Positions 41,874-51,034 of a stretch of DNA of 64,000 nucleotides are shown piece by piece; positions within the stretch are counted from its first letter, which is position 1; every line of letters starts with the position of its first letter. The DNA is from Galeopsis tetrahit (taxonomy: Eukaryota > Streptophyta > Magnoliopsida > Lamiales > Lamiaceae), in the NCBI GenBank assembly GCA_963675135.1, contig OY776125.1, positions 62,137,441 to 62,201,440 on the forward strand, in the 5' to 3' direction. Below the pieces are notes generated by a model. That model worked only from the letters and a program-made list of their open reading frames with translations. It searched no databases and had not been told where the DNA came from. The translations under genes and the position numbers were made by a program.

Positions 41874-44765
41874 GTGCCATTTAACCTCGAAAATACAAAA
41901 ATGAGGTGTTTTGTTGGATTACTTTGTGACCAAGCAAACTTTATGTTTTCTTTATTTTCCGGAAAATCACATTCTTCAGTGCTCAAAAACTCTATAGTTT
42001 ATCCCACTGTAATGCGTAAGTGCACTTTCATCGATTCGCTCATTCTCTCTTTTTGAAAATTCTCACGAGTTGCAAAAGAGTTAACCATTACCAATTCAAA
42101 TTCGTTCTAGTGTTGTTGTTTTCTCTTACACGTTTATAGTCCCATTTAACCTCGAAAATACCAAAATGAATTGTTTTGTAGGATTGCTTCGTGAGCAAAC
42201 AAAATTTATGTTTTCTTTATTTTGTGGAAAATCACATTCGTCAGTGTTCAAAAACTCTATAGTTTATCCCACTGTAATGCGGAAGTGCACTTTCATCCAT
42301 TCACTTAATCTCTCTTTACGTCTCGCTAATTGCAAAGGAGTTAACCATTACCAATTCACATTCGTTCTAGAGTTGTTGTTTTCTCTAACACGTTTATAGT
42401 GTCATTTAACCTCGAAAATACAAAAATGAGGTGTTTTGTTGGATTACTTCGTGACCAAGCAAACTTTATGTTTTCTTTATTTTGCGGAAAATCACATTCG
42501 TCAATGTTCAAAAACTCTATATTTTATCCCACTATAATGTGGAAGTGCACTTTCATCTATTCACTCAATCTCTCTTTTTGAAAATTCTCACGAGTTGCAA
42601 AAGACTTAACCATTACCAATTCAAATTCGTTCTAGTGTTGTTGTTTTCTCTTACACGTTTATAGTGCCATTTAACATCGAAAATACCAAAATGAAATGTT
42701 TTGAAGGATTTCTTCGTGACAAGCAAACTTTATGTTTTCTTTATTTTGCGGAAAATCACATTCGTCAGTGTTCAAAAACTCTATAGTTTATTATCCCACT
42801 GTAATGTGGAAGTGCACTTTCATCGATTCACTCAATCTCTCTTTACGTCTCGCTAGTTGCAAAGGAGTTAACCATTACCAATTCACATTCTTTCTAGAGT
42901 TGTTGTTTTCTCTAACACGTTTATAGTGCCATTTAATCTCGAAAATACCAAAATGAGGTGTTTTGTTGGATTGCTTCGTTACCAAGCAAACTTTATGTTT
43001 TCTTTATTTTACGGAAAAACACAATCGGCAGTGTTCAAAAACTCTATAGTTTATCCCACTGTAATGTGTAAGTGCACTTTCATCGATTCGCTCATTCTCT
43101 CTTTTTGAAAATTCTCACGAGTTGCAAAAGACTTAACCATTACCAATTCAAATTCGTTCTAGTGTTGTTCTTTTCTCTTACACGTTTATAGTGCCATTTA
43201 ACATCGAAAATACCAAAATGAAGTGTTTTGAAGGATTGCTTCGTGACCAAGAAAACTTTATGTTTTCTTTATTTTGCGGAAAATCACATTCGCCAGTGTT
43301 CAAAAACTCTATAGTTTATCCCACTGTAATGTGGAAGTGCACTTTCATCGATTCACTCAATCTCTCTTTACGTCTCGCTAATTGCAAAGGAGTTAACCAT
43401 TACCAATTCACATTCGTTCTAGAGTTGTTGTTTTCTCTAACACGTTTATAGTGCCATTTAACCTCGAAAACACCAAAATGAAGTGTTTTGTAGGATTGCT
43501 TCGTAAGCAAACAAAATTTATGTTTTCTTTATTTTACGGAAAAACACATTCGTCAGAGTTCAAAAACTATATAGTTTATCCCACTGTAATGCGTAAGTGC
43601 ACTTTCATCGATTCGCTCATTCTCTCTTTTTGAAAATTCTGACGAGTTGCAAAAGAGTTAACCATTACCAATTCAAATTCGTTCTAGTGTTGTTGTTTTC
43701 TCTTACACGTTTATAGTGCCATTTAACCTCGAAAATACCAAAATGAAGTGTTTTGTAGGATTGCTTCGTGAGCAAACAAAATTTATGTTTTCTTTGTTTT
43801 GCGGAAAATCACATTCGTCAGTGTTCAAAAACTCTATAGTTTATCCCACTGTAATGCGGAAGTGCACTTTCATCCATTCACTTAATCTCTCTTTACGTCT
43901 CGCTAATTGCAAAGGAGTTAACCATTACCAATTCACATTCGTTCTAGAGTTGTTGTTTTCTCTAACACGTTTATAGTGCCATTTAACCTCGAAAATACAA
44001 AAATGAGGTGTTTTGTTGGATTACTTCGTGACCAAGCAAACTTTATGTTTTCTTTATTTTGCGGAAAATCACATTCGTCAATGTTCAAAAACTCTATATT
44101 TTATCCCACTATAATGTGGAAGTGGACTTTCATCTATTCACTCAATCTCTCTTTTTGAAAATTCTCACGAGTTGCAAAAGAGTTAACCATTACCAATTCA
44201 AATTCGTTCTAGTGTTGTTGTTTTCTCTTACACGTTTATAGTGCCATTTAACCTCGAAAATACCAAAATGAAGTGTTTTGTAGGATTGCTTCGTGAGCAA
44301 ACAAAATTTATGTTTTCTTTGTTTTGCGGAAAATCACATTCGTCAGTGTTCAAAAACTCTATAGTTTATCCCACTGTAATGCGGAAGTGCACTTTCATCC
44401 ATTCACTTAATCTCTCTTTACGTCTCGCTAATTGCAAAGGAGTTAACCATTACCAATTCACATTCGTTCTAGAGTTGTTGTTTTCTCTAACACGTTTATA
44501 GTGCCATTTAACCTCGAAAATACAAAAATGAGGTGTTTTGTTGGATTACTTCGTGACCAAGCAAACTTTATGTTTTCTTTATTTTGCGGAAAATCACATT
44601 CGTCAATGTTCAAAAACTCTATATTTTATCCCACTATAATGTGGAAGTGCACTTTCATCTATTCACTCAATCTCTCTTTTTGAAAATTCTCACGAGTTGC
44701 AAAAGAGTTAACCATTACCAATTCAAATTCGTTCTAGTGTTGTTGTTTTCTCTTACACGTTTATA

Positions 44766-47700
44766 GTGCCATTTAACCTCGAAAATACCAAAATGAAGTG
44801 TTTTGTAGGATTGCTTCATGAGCAAACAAAATTTATGTTTTCTTTATTTTGCGGAAAATCACATTCGTCAGTGTTCAAAAACTCTATAGTTTATCCCACT
44901 GTAATGCGGAAGTGCACTTTCATCCATTCACTTAATCTCTCTTTACGTCTCGCTAATTGCAAAGGAGTTAACCATTACCAATTCACATTTGTTCTAGAAT
45001 TGTTGTTTTCTCTAACACGTTTATAGTGTCATTTAACCTCGAAAATACAAAAATGAGGTGTTTTTTTGGATTACTTCGTGACCAAGCAAACTTTATGTTT
45101 TCTTTATTTTGCGGAAAATCACATTCGTCAATGTTCAAAAACTCTATATTTTATCCCACTATAATGTGGAAGTGCACTTTCATCTATTCACTCAATCTCT
45201 CTTTTTGAAAATTCTCACGAGTTGCAAAAGAGTTAACCATTACCAATTCAAATTCGTTCTAGTGTTGTTGTTTTCTCTTACACGTTTATAGTGCCATTTA
45301 ACCTCGAAAATACCAAAATGAAGTGTTTTGTAGAATTGCTTCGTGACCAAGCAAACTTTATGTTTTCTTTATTTTGCGGAGAAACACATTCGTTAGTGTT
45401 CAAAAACTCTATAGTTTATGCCCACAATAATGTGGAAGTGCACTTTCATCGATTCACTCATTTTACGTCTCACTAATTGCAAAAGAGTTAACCATTACCA
45501 ATTCACATTCGTTCTAGGGTTGTTGTTTTTTCTCTAACACGTTTATAGTGCCATTTAATCTCGAAAATACCAAAATGAGGTGTTTTGTTGGATTGCTTCG
45601 TTACCAAGCAAACTTTATGTTTTCTTTATTTTACGGAAAAACACAATCGGCAGTGTTCAAAAACTCTATAGTTTATCCCACTGTAATGTGTAAGTGCACT
45701 TTCATCGATTCGCTCATTCTCTCTTTTTGAAAATTCTCACGAGTTGCAAAAGACTTAACCATTACCAATTCAAATTCGTTCTAGTGTTTTTGTTTTCTCT
45801 TACACGTTTATAGTGCCATTTAACATCGAAAATACCAAAATGAAGTGTTTTGAAGGATTGCTTCGTGACCAAGCAAACTTTATGTTTTCTTTATTTTGCG
45901 GAAAATCACATTCGTCAGTGTTCAAAAACTCTATAGTTTATCCCACTGTAATGTGGAAGTGCACTTTCATCGATTCACTCAATCTCTCTTTACGTCTCGC
46001 TAGTTGTAAAGGAGTTAACCATTACCAATTCACATTCGTTCTAGAGTTGTTGTTTTCTCTAACACGTTTATAGTGCCATTTAACCTCGAAAATACAAAAA
46101 TGAGGTGTTTTGTTGGATTACTTCGTGACCAAGCAAACTTTATGTTTTCTTTATTTTCCGGAAAATCACATTCTTCAGTGTTCAAAAACTCTATATTTTA
46201 TCCCACTATAATGTGTAAGTTCACTTTCATCGATTCGCTCATTCTCTCTTTTTGAAAATTCTCACGAGTTGCAAAAGAATTAACCATTACCAATTCAAAT
46301 TCGTTCTAGTGTTGTTGTTTTCTCTTACACGTTTATAGTGCCATTTAACCTCGAAAAAACCAAATGAAGTGTTTTGTAGGATTGCTTCGTGACCAAGTAA
46401 ACTTTATGTTTTCTTTATTTTGCGGAAAATCACATTCGTTAGTGTTCAAAAACTATATAGTTTATCCCACTGTAATGTGGAAGTGCACTTTCATCGATTC
46501 ACTCAATCTCTCTTTACGTCTCGCTAATTGCAAAGGAGTTAACCATTACCAATTCACATTCTTTCTAGAGTTGTTGTTTTCTCCAACACGTTTATAGTGC
46601 TAATTAACCTCGAAAATACAAAAATGAGGTGTTTTGTTGGATTGCTTCGTGACCAAGCAAACTTTATGTTTTCTTTATTTTGCGGAAATTCACATTTGTT
46701 AGTGTTCAAAAACTTTATAGTTTATCCCACTATAATGTGGAATTGCACTTTCATCGATTCACTCAATCTCTCTTTACGTCTCGCTAATTGCAAAGGAGTT
46801 AACCATTACCAATTCACATTCGTTCTAGAGTTGTTTTTTCTCTAACACGTTTATAGTGCCATTTAACCTCGAAAATACAAAAATGAGGTGTTTTGTTGGA
46901 TTACTTCGTGACCAAGCAAACTTTATGTTTTCTTTATTTTCCGGAAAATCACATTCTTCAGTGTTCAAAAACTCTATATTTTGTCCCACTGTAATGTGTA
47001 AGTTCACTTTCATCGATTCGCTCATTCTCTCTTTTTGAAAATTCTCACGAGTTGCAAAAGAATTAACCATTACCAATTCAAATTCGTTCTAGCGTTGTTG
47101 TTTTCTCTTACACGTTTATAGGGCCATTTAACCTCGAAAAAACCAAAATGAAGTGTTTTGTAGGATTGCTTCATGACCAAGTAAACTTTATGTTTTCTTT
47201 ATTTTGCGGAAAATCACATTCGTTAGTGTACAAAAACTCTATAATTTTTATCCCACTGTAATGTGGAAGTGCACTTTCATCGATTCACTAAATCTCTCTT
47301 TACGTCTCGCTAATTGCAAAGGAGTTAACCATTACCAATTCACATTCGTTCTAGAGTTGTTGTTTTCTCTAACACGTTTATAGTGCCATTTAACCTCGAA
47401 AATACCAAAATGAAGTGTTTTGTAGGATTGCTTCGTGAGCAAACAAAATTTATGTTTTCTTTATTTTACGGAAAAACACATTCGTCAGATTTCAAAAACT
47501 ATATAGTTTATCCCACTGTAATGCGTAAGTGCACTTTCATCGATTCGCTCATTCTCTCTTTTTGAAAATTCTCACGAGTTGCAAAAAAGTTAACCATTAC
47601 CAATTCAAATTCGTTCTAGTGTTGTTGTTTTCTCTTACACGTTTATAGTGCCATTTAACCTCGAAAATACCAAAATGAATTGTTTTGTAGGATTGCTTCG

Positions 47701-48944
47701 TGAGCAAACAAAATTTATGTTTTCTTTATTTTGCGGAAAATCACATTCGTCAGTGTTCAAAAACTCTATAGTTTATCCCACTGTAATGCGGAAGTGCACT
47801 TTCATCCATTCACTTAATCTCTCTTTACGTCTCGCTAATTGCAAAGGAGTTAACCATTACCAATTCACATTCGTTCTAGAGTTGTTGTGTTCTCTAACAC
47901 GTTTATAGTGTCATTTAACCTCGAAAATACAAAAATGAGGTGTTTTGTTGGATTACTTCGTGACCAAGCAAACTTTATGTTTTCTTTATTTTGCGGAAAA
48001 TCACATTCGTCAATGTTCAAAAACTCTATATTTTATCCCACTATAATGTGGAAGTGCACTTTCATCTATTCACTCAATCTCTCTTTTTGAAAATTCTCAC
48101 GAGTTGCAAAAGACTTAACCATTACCAATTCAAATTCGTTCTAGTGTTGTTGTTTTCTCTTACACGTTTATAGTGCCATTTAACATCGAAAATACCAAAA
48201 TGAAGTGTTTTGAAGGATTTCTTCGTGACCAAGCAAACTTTATGTTTTCTTTATTTTGCGGAAAATCACATTCGTCAGTGTTCAAAAACTCTATAGTTTA
48301 TTATCCCACTGTAATGTGGAAGTGCACTTTCATCGATTCACTCAATCTCTCTTTACGTCTCGCTAGTTGCAAAGGAGTTAACCATTACCAATTCACATTC
48401 TTTCTAGAGTTGTTGTTTTCTCTAACACGTTTATAGTGCCATTTAATCTCGAAAATACCAAAATGAGGTGTTTTGTTGGATTGCTTCGTTACCAAGCAAA
48501 CTTTATGTTTTCTTTATTTTACGGAAAAACACAATCGGCAGTGTTCAAAAACTCTATAGTTTATCCCACTGTAATGTGTAAGTGCACTTTCATCGATTCG
48601 CTCATTCTCTCTTTTTGAAAATTCTCACGAGTTGCAAAAGACTTAACCATTACCAATTCAAATTCGTTCTAGTGTTGTTGTTTTCTCTTACACGTTTATA
48701 GTGCCATTTAACATCGAAAATACAAAAATGAAGTGTTTTGAAGGATTGCTTCGTGACCAAGAAAACTTTATGTTTTCTTTATTTTGCGGAAAATCACATT
48801 CGCCAGTGTTCAAAAACTCTATAGTTTATCCCACTGTAATGTGGAAGTGCACTTTCATCGATTCACTCAATCTCTCTTTACGTCTCGCTAGTTGCAAAGG
48901 AGTTAACCATTACCAATTCACATTCTTTCTAGAGTTGTTGTTTT
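44766..48944 (+). repeat. Satellite super-repeat IV, truncated by the retrotransposon
   Basis: It begins with the same landmark monomer and repeats the divergent block (A-A pair at 46338-46855, minus-strand open frame at 46825-47076). It lacks five changes shared by units I-III: it has CAACCTCG-type ends rather than TTAATCTCG at its start, CAAAGGAG rather than CAAATGAG, CCTCGAAAAT rather than CCTTAAAAAT, CTCACGAGTTG rather than CTCACCAGTTG, and TGCACTTTCA rather than TGCACATTCA near 47530. It ends within its sixteenth monomer (start 48701), 244 bp in, where the LTR begins. Confidence 0.85.
48940..48944 (+). other. Presumed left copy of the 5-bp target-site duplication
   Basis: The five satellite bases before the LTR are GTTTT. 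Copia integrases usually duplicate 5 bp. The right copy would lie after the 3' LTR, about 778 bp beyond the window, so this is a prediction. Confidence 0.5.
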
Positions 48945-49101
48945 TGTTGGGAATAAAATGAGATATGTTTTGATCTAATACCAAAACCCCCTGAGACATG
49001 CCTAAGTCAATATAAATATGTTCTAAGAATGTTAGAACATATAGATTATAGGCTAGATGAGAAGCTGAAATGTTAGGTAGCTCTTAGACAATTAGATGCA
49101 C

Positions 49102-49164
49102 AATTTGAGGGGGAACCTATGCTTTGAAGATGATCAAGATCAAGTTCCCCCCAAGGCTCAAATT
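49102..49164 (+). promoter_or_regulatory. Long imperfect inverted repeat in U3 with a polypurine-like arm
   Basis: AATTTGAG followed by GGGGGAAC (49102-49116) pairs with GTTCCCCC (49144-49151) and CTCAAATT (49157-49164). The loop is 27 nt and one side has a small bulge. The left arm resembles the element's polypurine tract. Conserved palindromes are reported for Sirevirus LTRs; a role here is not known. Confidence 0.5.
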
Positions 49165-49216
49165 CTGGAACAATCACTTAAGAGTAAGGACACTCTATGA
49201 AATCCAAGATGCTCTT

Positions 49217-49517
49217 ATCAGGAGAGTTGTCCAGAGAAGATGCTCTTATACAAAAACAAGATTGTGAAGCTCAAAAGGACAAGTCCAATGAAGATACTCT
49301 TATCAGGAGAGTTATCCAGAGAAAGTACTCATAAAGCTCTGATCAGGAGAGTTGTCCAAAGAAGCTAACCATATACAAGAACAAGTTTACATAGCTCAAA
49401 AGGACAAGACTACTCAAAGGTTTTCATCAGGAGAGTTGTCCAGAGAAGTGAACTCTAGGCATAAAGTGCTCTGATCCAAAGAGATTAAATATACTGATCA
49501 GGGAGTTGTCCAGAGGA
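49217..49517 (+). promoter_or_regulatory. Five direct repeats of a ~22-bp motif in U3 (enhancer-like)
   Basis: Copies start at 49217, 49302, 49342, 49426 and 49497. The common core is CAGGAGAGTTGTCCAGAGA, with GTTATCC in copy 2, CCAAAGA in copy 3 and a one-base shorter CAGGGAGTT in copy 5. Direct repeats in the U3 of plant copia elements often act as transcriptional boxes. The same array is in the 3' LTR at 63102-63402. Confidence 0.6.
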
Positions 49518-49971
49518 GTTGTCTCAGCTAAATTGACCAAGATCAAGTGCTCTGAAAGCCTAAGATCAACTATGCTGAAGAGATTGAGACAAACAGTCCC
49601 TAAAGGTCCTCAAAGGAATGAGCTAAGACCATACACAAGAGAAACAAAGGGAAAGAGCCAAGTCATCTGAAGAAGAGCAAGCCAACCATGCTGAAAAGCA
49701 AAACTGCTGATAGTGATAAGAAGAGTTGTCCAGATGATAAGGAATGTTGTCCTATCATTGGATCAACCTTCAGAAGCCATGTCCAAGTCCTAACAAGAAG
49801 TCAAACATTGGGAAAAGTGCTGCAGAATGAAGACAAAACTGTTACAGCCGTTTATTACCCAAATGAGGACATGTCACTATCAAGAATCTGTCTTCCAGTT
49901 TGAAGAACTCAAGGAAGACATTTATAGCAATTTGGGGCTGCCTCTCCAACGGGCAAATCCTCCATTTTGTC

Positions 49972-49979
49972 TATAAATA
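49972..49979 (+). promoter_or_regulatory. LTR TATA box
   Basis: TATAAATA lies in TTTGTCTATAAATACAG, the best plant TATA match in the LTR, with a CA-rich stretch about 30 bp downstream where transcription (start of R) would be expected near 50005. U3 would thus be about 1,060 bp. The matching box in the 3' LTR is at 63857-63864. Confidence 0.7.
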
Positions 49980-50153
49980 CAGAAGTGTGAAGACCATTTG
50001 AAAGCATCCAACTATCCAACTGACCTCAACATAATTCAACCTAGCTCAAAGTTCTTACAAGCTAGAGTGCTTTCAAAGCTTTCAAAGACTATCTTAGTCT
50101 TCAAACACTTCTTCTAAGCTGAACCAAATTGTATATCCATACACAAGCTTAGA

Positions 50154-50200
50154 GAGATATCCTATCCTTATACACTGATCTTCATTGTAAAGGATATCTC
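50154..50200 (+). other. Perfect 10-bp stem-loop in the transcribed part of the LTR
   Basis: GAGATATCCT (50154-50163) pairs with AGGATATCTC (50191-50200) around a 27-nt loop that includes TTCATTGTAA. It lies about 150 bp downstream of the likely transcription start and so would be in the RNA. It may serve in packaging, strand transfer or RNA 3'-end formation. Confidence 0.45.
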
Positions 50201-50836
50201 ATTAGTTGGAACCTTACTTCAACCCTTATATCTTTCAAGAGTGAAAGTGAGAAGGTTGTAGTAGTAGAAGTGGTAGGAGCTGACTGTTGAGAGAAAAACA
50301 GTTCAGTTCTGAGTTGAGAAGAGGGTACTAGGACTCTAGACATCCTAGGGATCAATTCACCAAGGAGTGGTGTTCTTGATCAAGTGCACCTTGGCACTAT
50401 AAAACAAGTTAATTCCAAGAGTGAAGGAATTATCCTGTTAAATCAGGGAAAGTGGATGTAGGAGCTTGAGTCTCTGAACCACTATAAACTCTTGTGTTGA
50501 TTTACTTTACAAGTACTTACATTCACTCAACACGGCACACAAAACTGATCTTTCAAAGATACATATTCGAAGACTGTGAAAAACTGTTTTGGACAACTTC
50601 CCTGAAGCTTAACTGGATTGTGTTACATTGACTAAGTGATTTCAGAAATTAAAGGAGTATTAACTTAAAGGGCCAACCACTATTCCGCACATATAACTCC
50701 CCTAGATAGATATTCAACTAAGTACTCAATAGTACTTAGTAGATTGATTATCTTAGAAGAGTTAATCATCTTCAGCAGAGTTGTCCAAGACAACCTTGCT
50801 GAGCTCTGGTTTGATCTAGTTGAAAATAATTTGAAT

Positions 50837-50869
50837 ACAAGTGTATTCCCCCCCCCCCCATACACTTGT
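50837..50869 (+). other. Hairpin with C12 loop close to the end of the LTR
   Basis: ACAAGTGTAT (50837-50846) pairs with ATACACTTGT (50860-50869). The loop is T plus twelve C residues (50848-50859). It lies 24 bp before the LTR end. The homopolymer is a likely site of length variation or sequencing error. Confidence 0.55.
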
Positions 50870-50893
50870 TATCTACTCCTTTCAGGACCAACA

Positions 50894-51034
50894 AGTGGTA
50901 TCAGAGCAGGGGTTCAAAGACCACTGCTTCTGAAAATCCATCTTGATTTTCAAAACTCACATATTTGGTGTGGTCACTGAACTGATCTCTATCTGAAATC
51001 CATTATTTGTTGATTGACTGACTCTTATTGAGAT
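50894..51034 (+). other. Untranslated leader between LTR and gag
   Basis: These 141 bases hold the primer binding site and then no open frame of note. A short open frame crossing from the LTR (50744-50980) ends here. The gag ATG follows in the favourable context GATATGGCT. Confidence 0.7.
50896..50907 (+). other. Primer binding site for initiator tRNA-Met
   Basis: TGGTATCAGAGC, two bases after the LTR end, is complementary to the 3' end of plant initiator tRNA-Met, the usual primer of plant copia elements. It sets the LTR end at 50893. Confidence 0.92.

Larger units (their letters stand above)
33473..44765 (+). repeat. Satellite super-repeat III (11,293 bp, 43 monomers)
   Basis: It has the same layout as super-repeat II, including the recombinant monomer (here at 38193), but two rather than four hexamers and one dimer less near its right end. 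The difference from unit II is 3,681 bp, exactly two hexamers plus one dimer (3,156 + 525). Private changes include CTGTAAAGCG near 37805 and GTTTCAAAGG near 41808. Confidence 0.88.
1..48944 (+). repeat. Satellite DNA array, about 186 monomers of ~260-265 bp, with nested higher-order repeats
   Basis: The whole stretch is one head-to-tail array with a single orientation and no interruption. Every monomer carries the same landmarks in order: GTGCCATTTAA, TTTATGTTTTCTTTATTTT, TCAAAAACT, the palindrome AAGTGCACTT, AACCATTACCAATTCA and ACACGTTTATAG. Monomer starts counted from the GTGCCATTTAA landmark run from 107 to 48701. Two types (A and B) alternate and form a 525-bp dimer, a 1,578-bp hexamer and super-repeats of 11-18 kb. 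The array is AT-rich and, by eye, has no gene. It leaves the window on the left and is cut on the right by a retrotransposon. A centromeric or heterochromatic location is plausible for such an array but nothing in the sequence proves it. I do not recognise the satellite family. Confidence 0.97.
48945..50893 (+). repeat. 5' LTR (1,949 bp)
   Basis: It starts TGTTGGGAATAAAATG at the point where the satellite stops, and ends GGACCAACA two bases before the primer site. The ends form the inverted pair TGTTGG/CCAACA. It contains five direct repeats in U3 (49217-49517), a TATA box at 49972, a 10-bp-stem hairpin in the transcribed part (50154-50200), and a hairpin with a C12 loop near its end (50837-50869). 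Open frames inside it (for example 71 codons at 49688-49903) are not supported as genes. Confidence 0.95.

Noticed and set aside
1..48944. CRISPR-like regular repeats
   Set aside because: Units are 260 bp tandem repeats without unique spacers, in a plant setting.
107..48944. CENP-B-box-like sequence in the monomer
   Set aside because: CTTCGTTACCAAGC and CTTCGTGACCAAGC have only a loose likeness to the primate box and lack its essential G-rich end.
107..48961. Hundreds of short plus-strand open frames (60-87 codons) across the satellite
   Set aside because: Most start with GTG, they repeat with the monomer, and the 260- and 265-bp lengths shift frame between neighbours. They are by-products of the repeat with no start or context of a gene.
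49688..49903. 71-codon open frame in the LTR, identical at 63573-63788
   Set aside because: Identity only reflects the young LTR pair. The frame lies in U3 upstream of the TATA box and has no recognisable motif.
50744..50980. 78-codon open frame crossing the LTR end and primer site
   Set aside because: It spans the C12 tract and the primer binding site, which explain the sequence. A coding role is unlikely.
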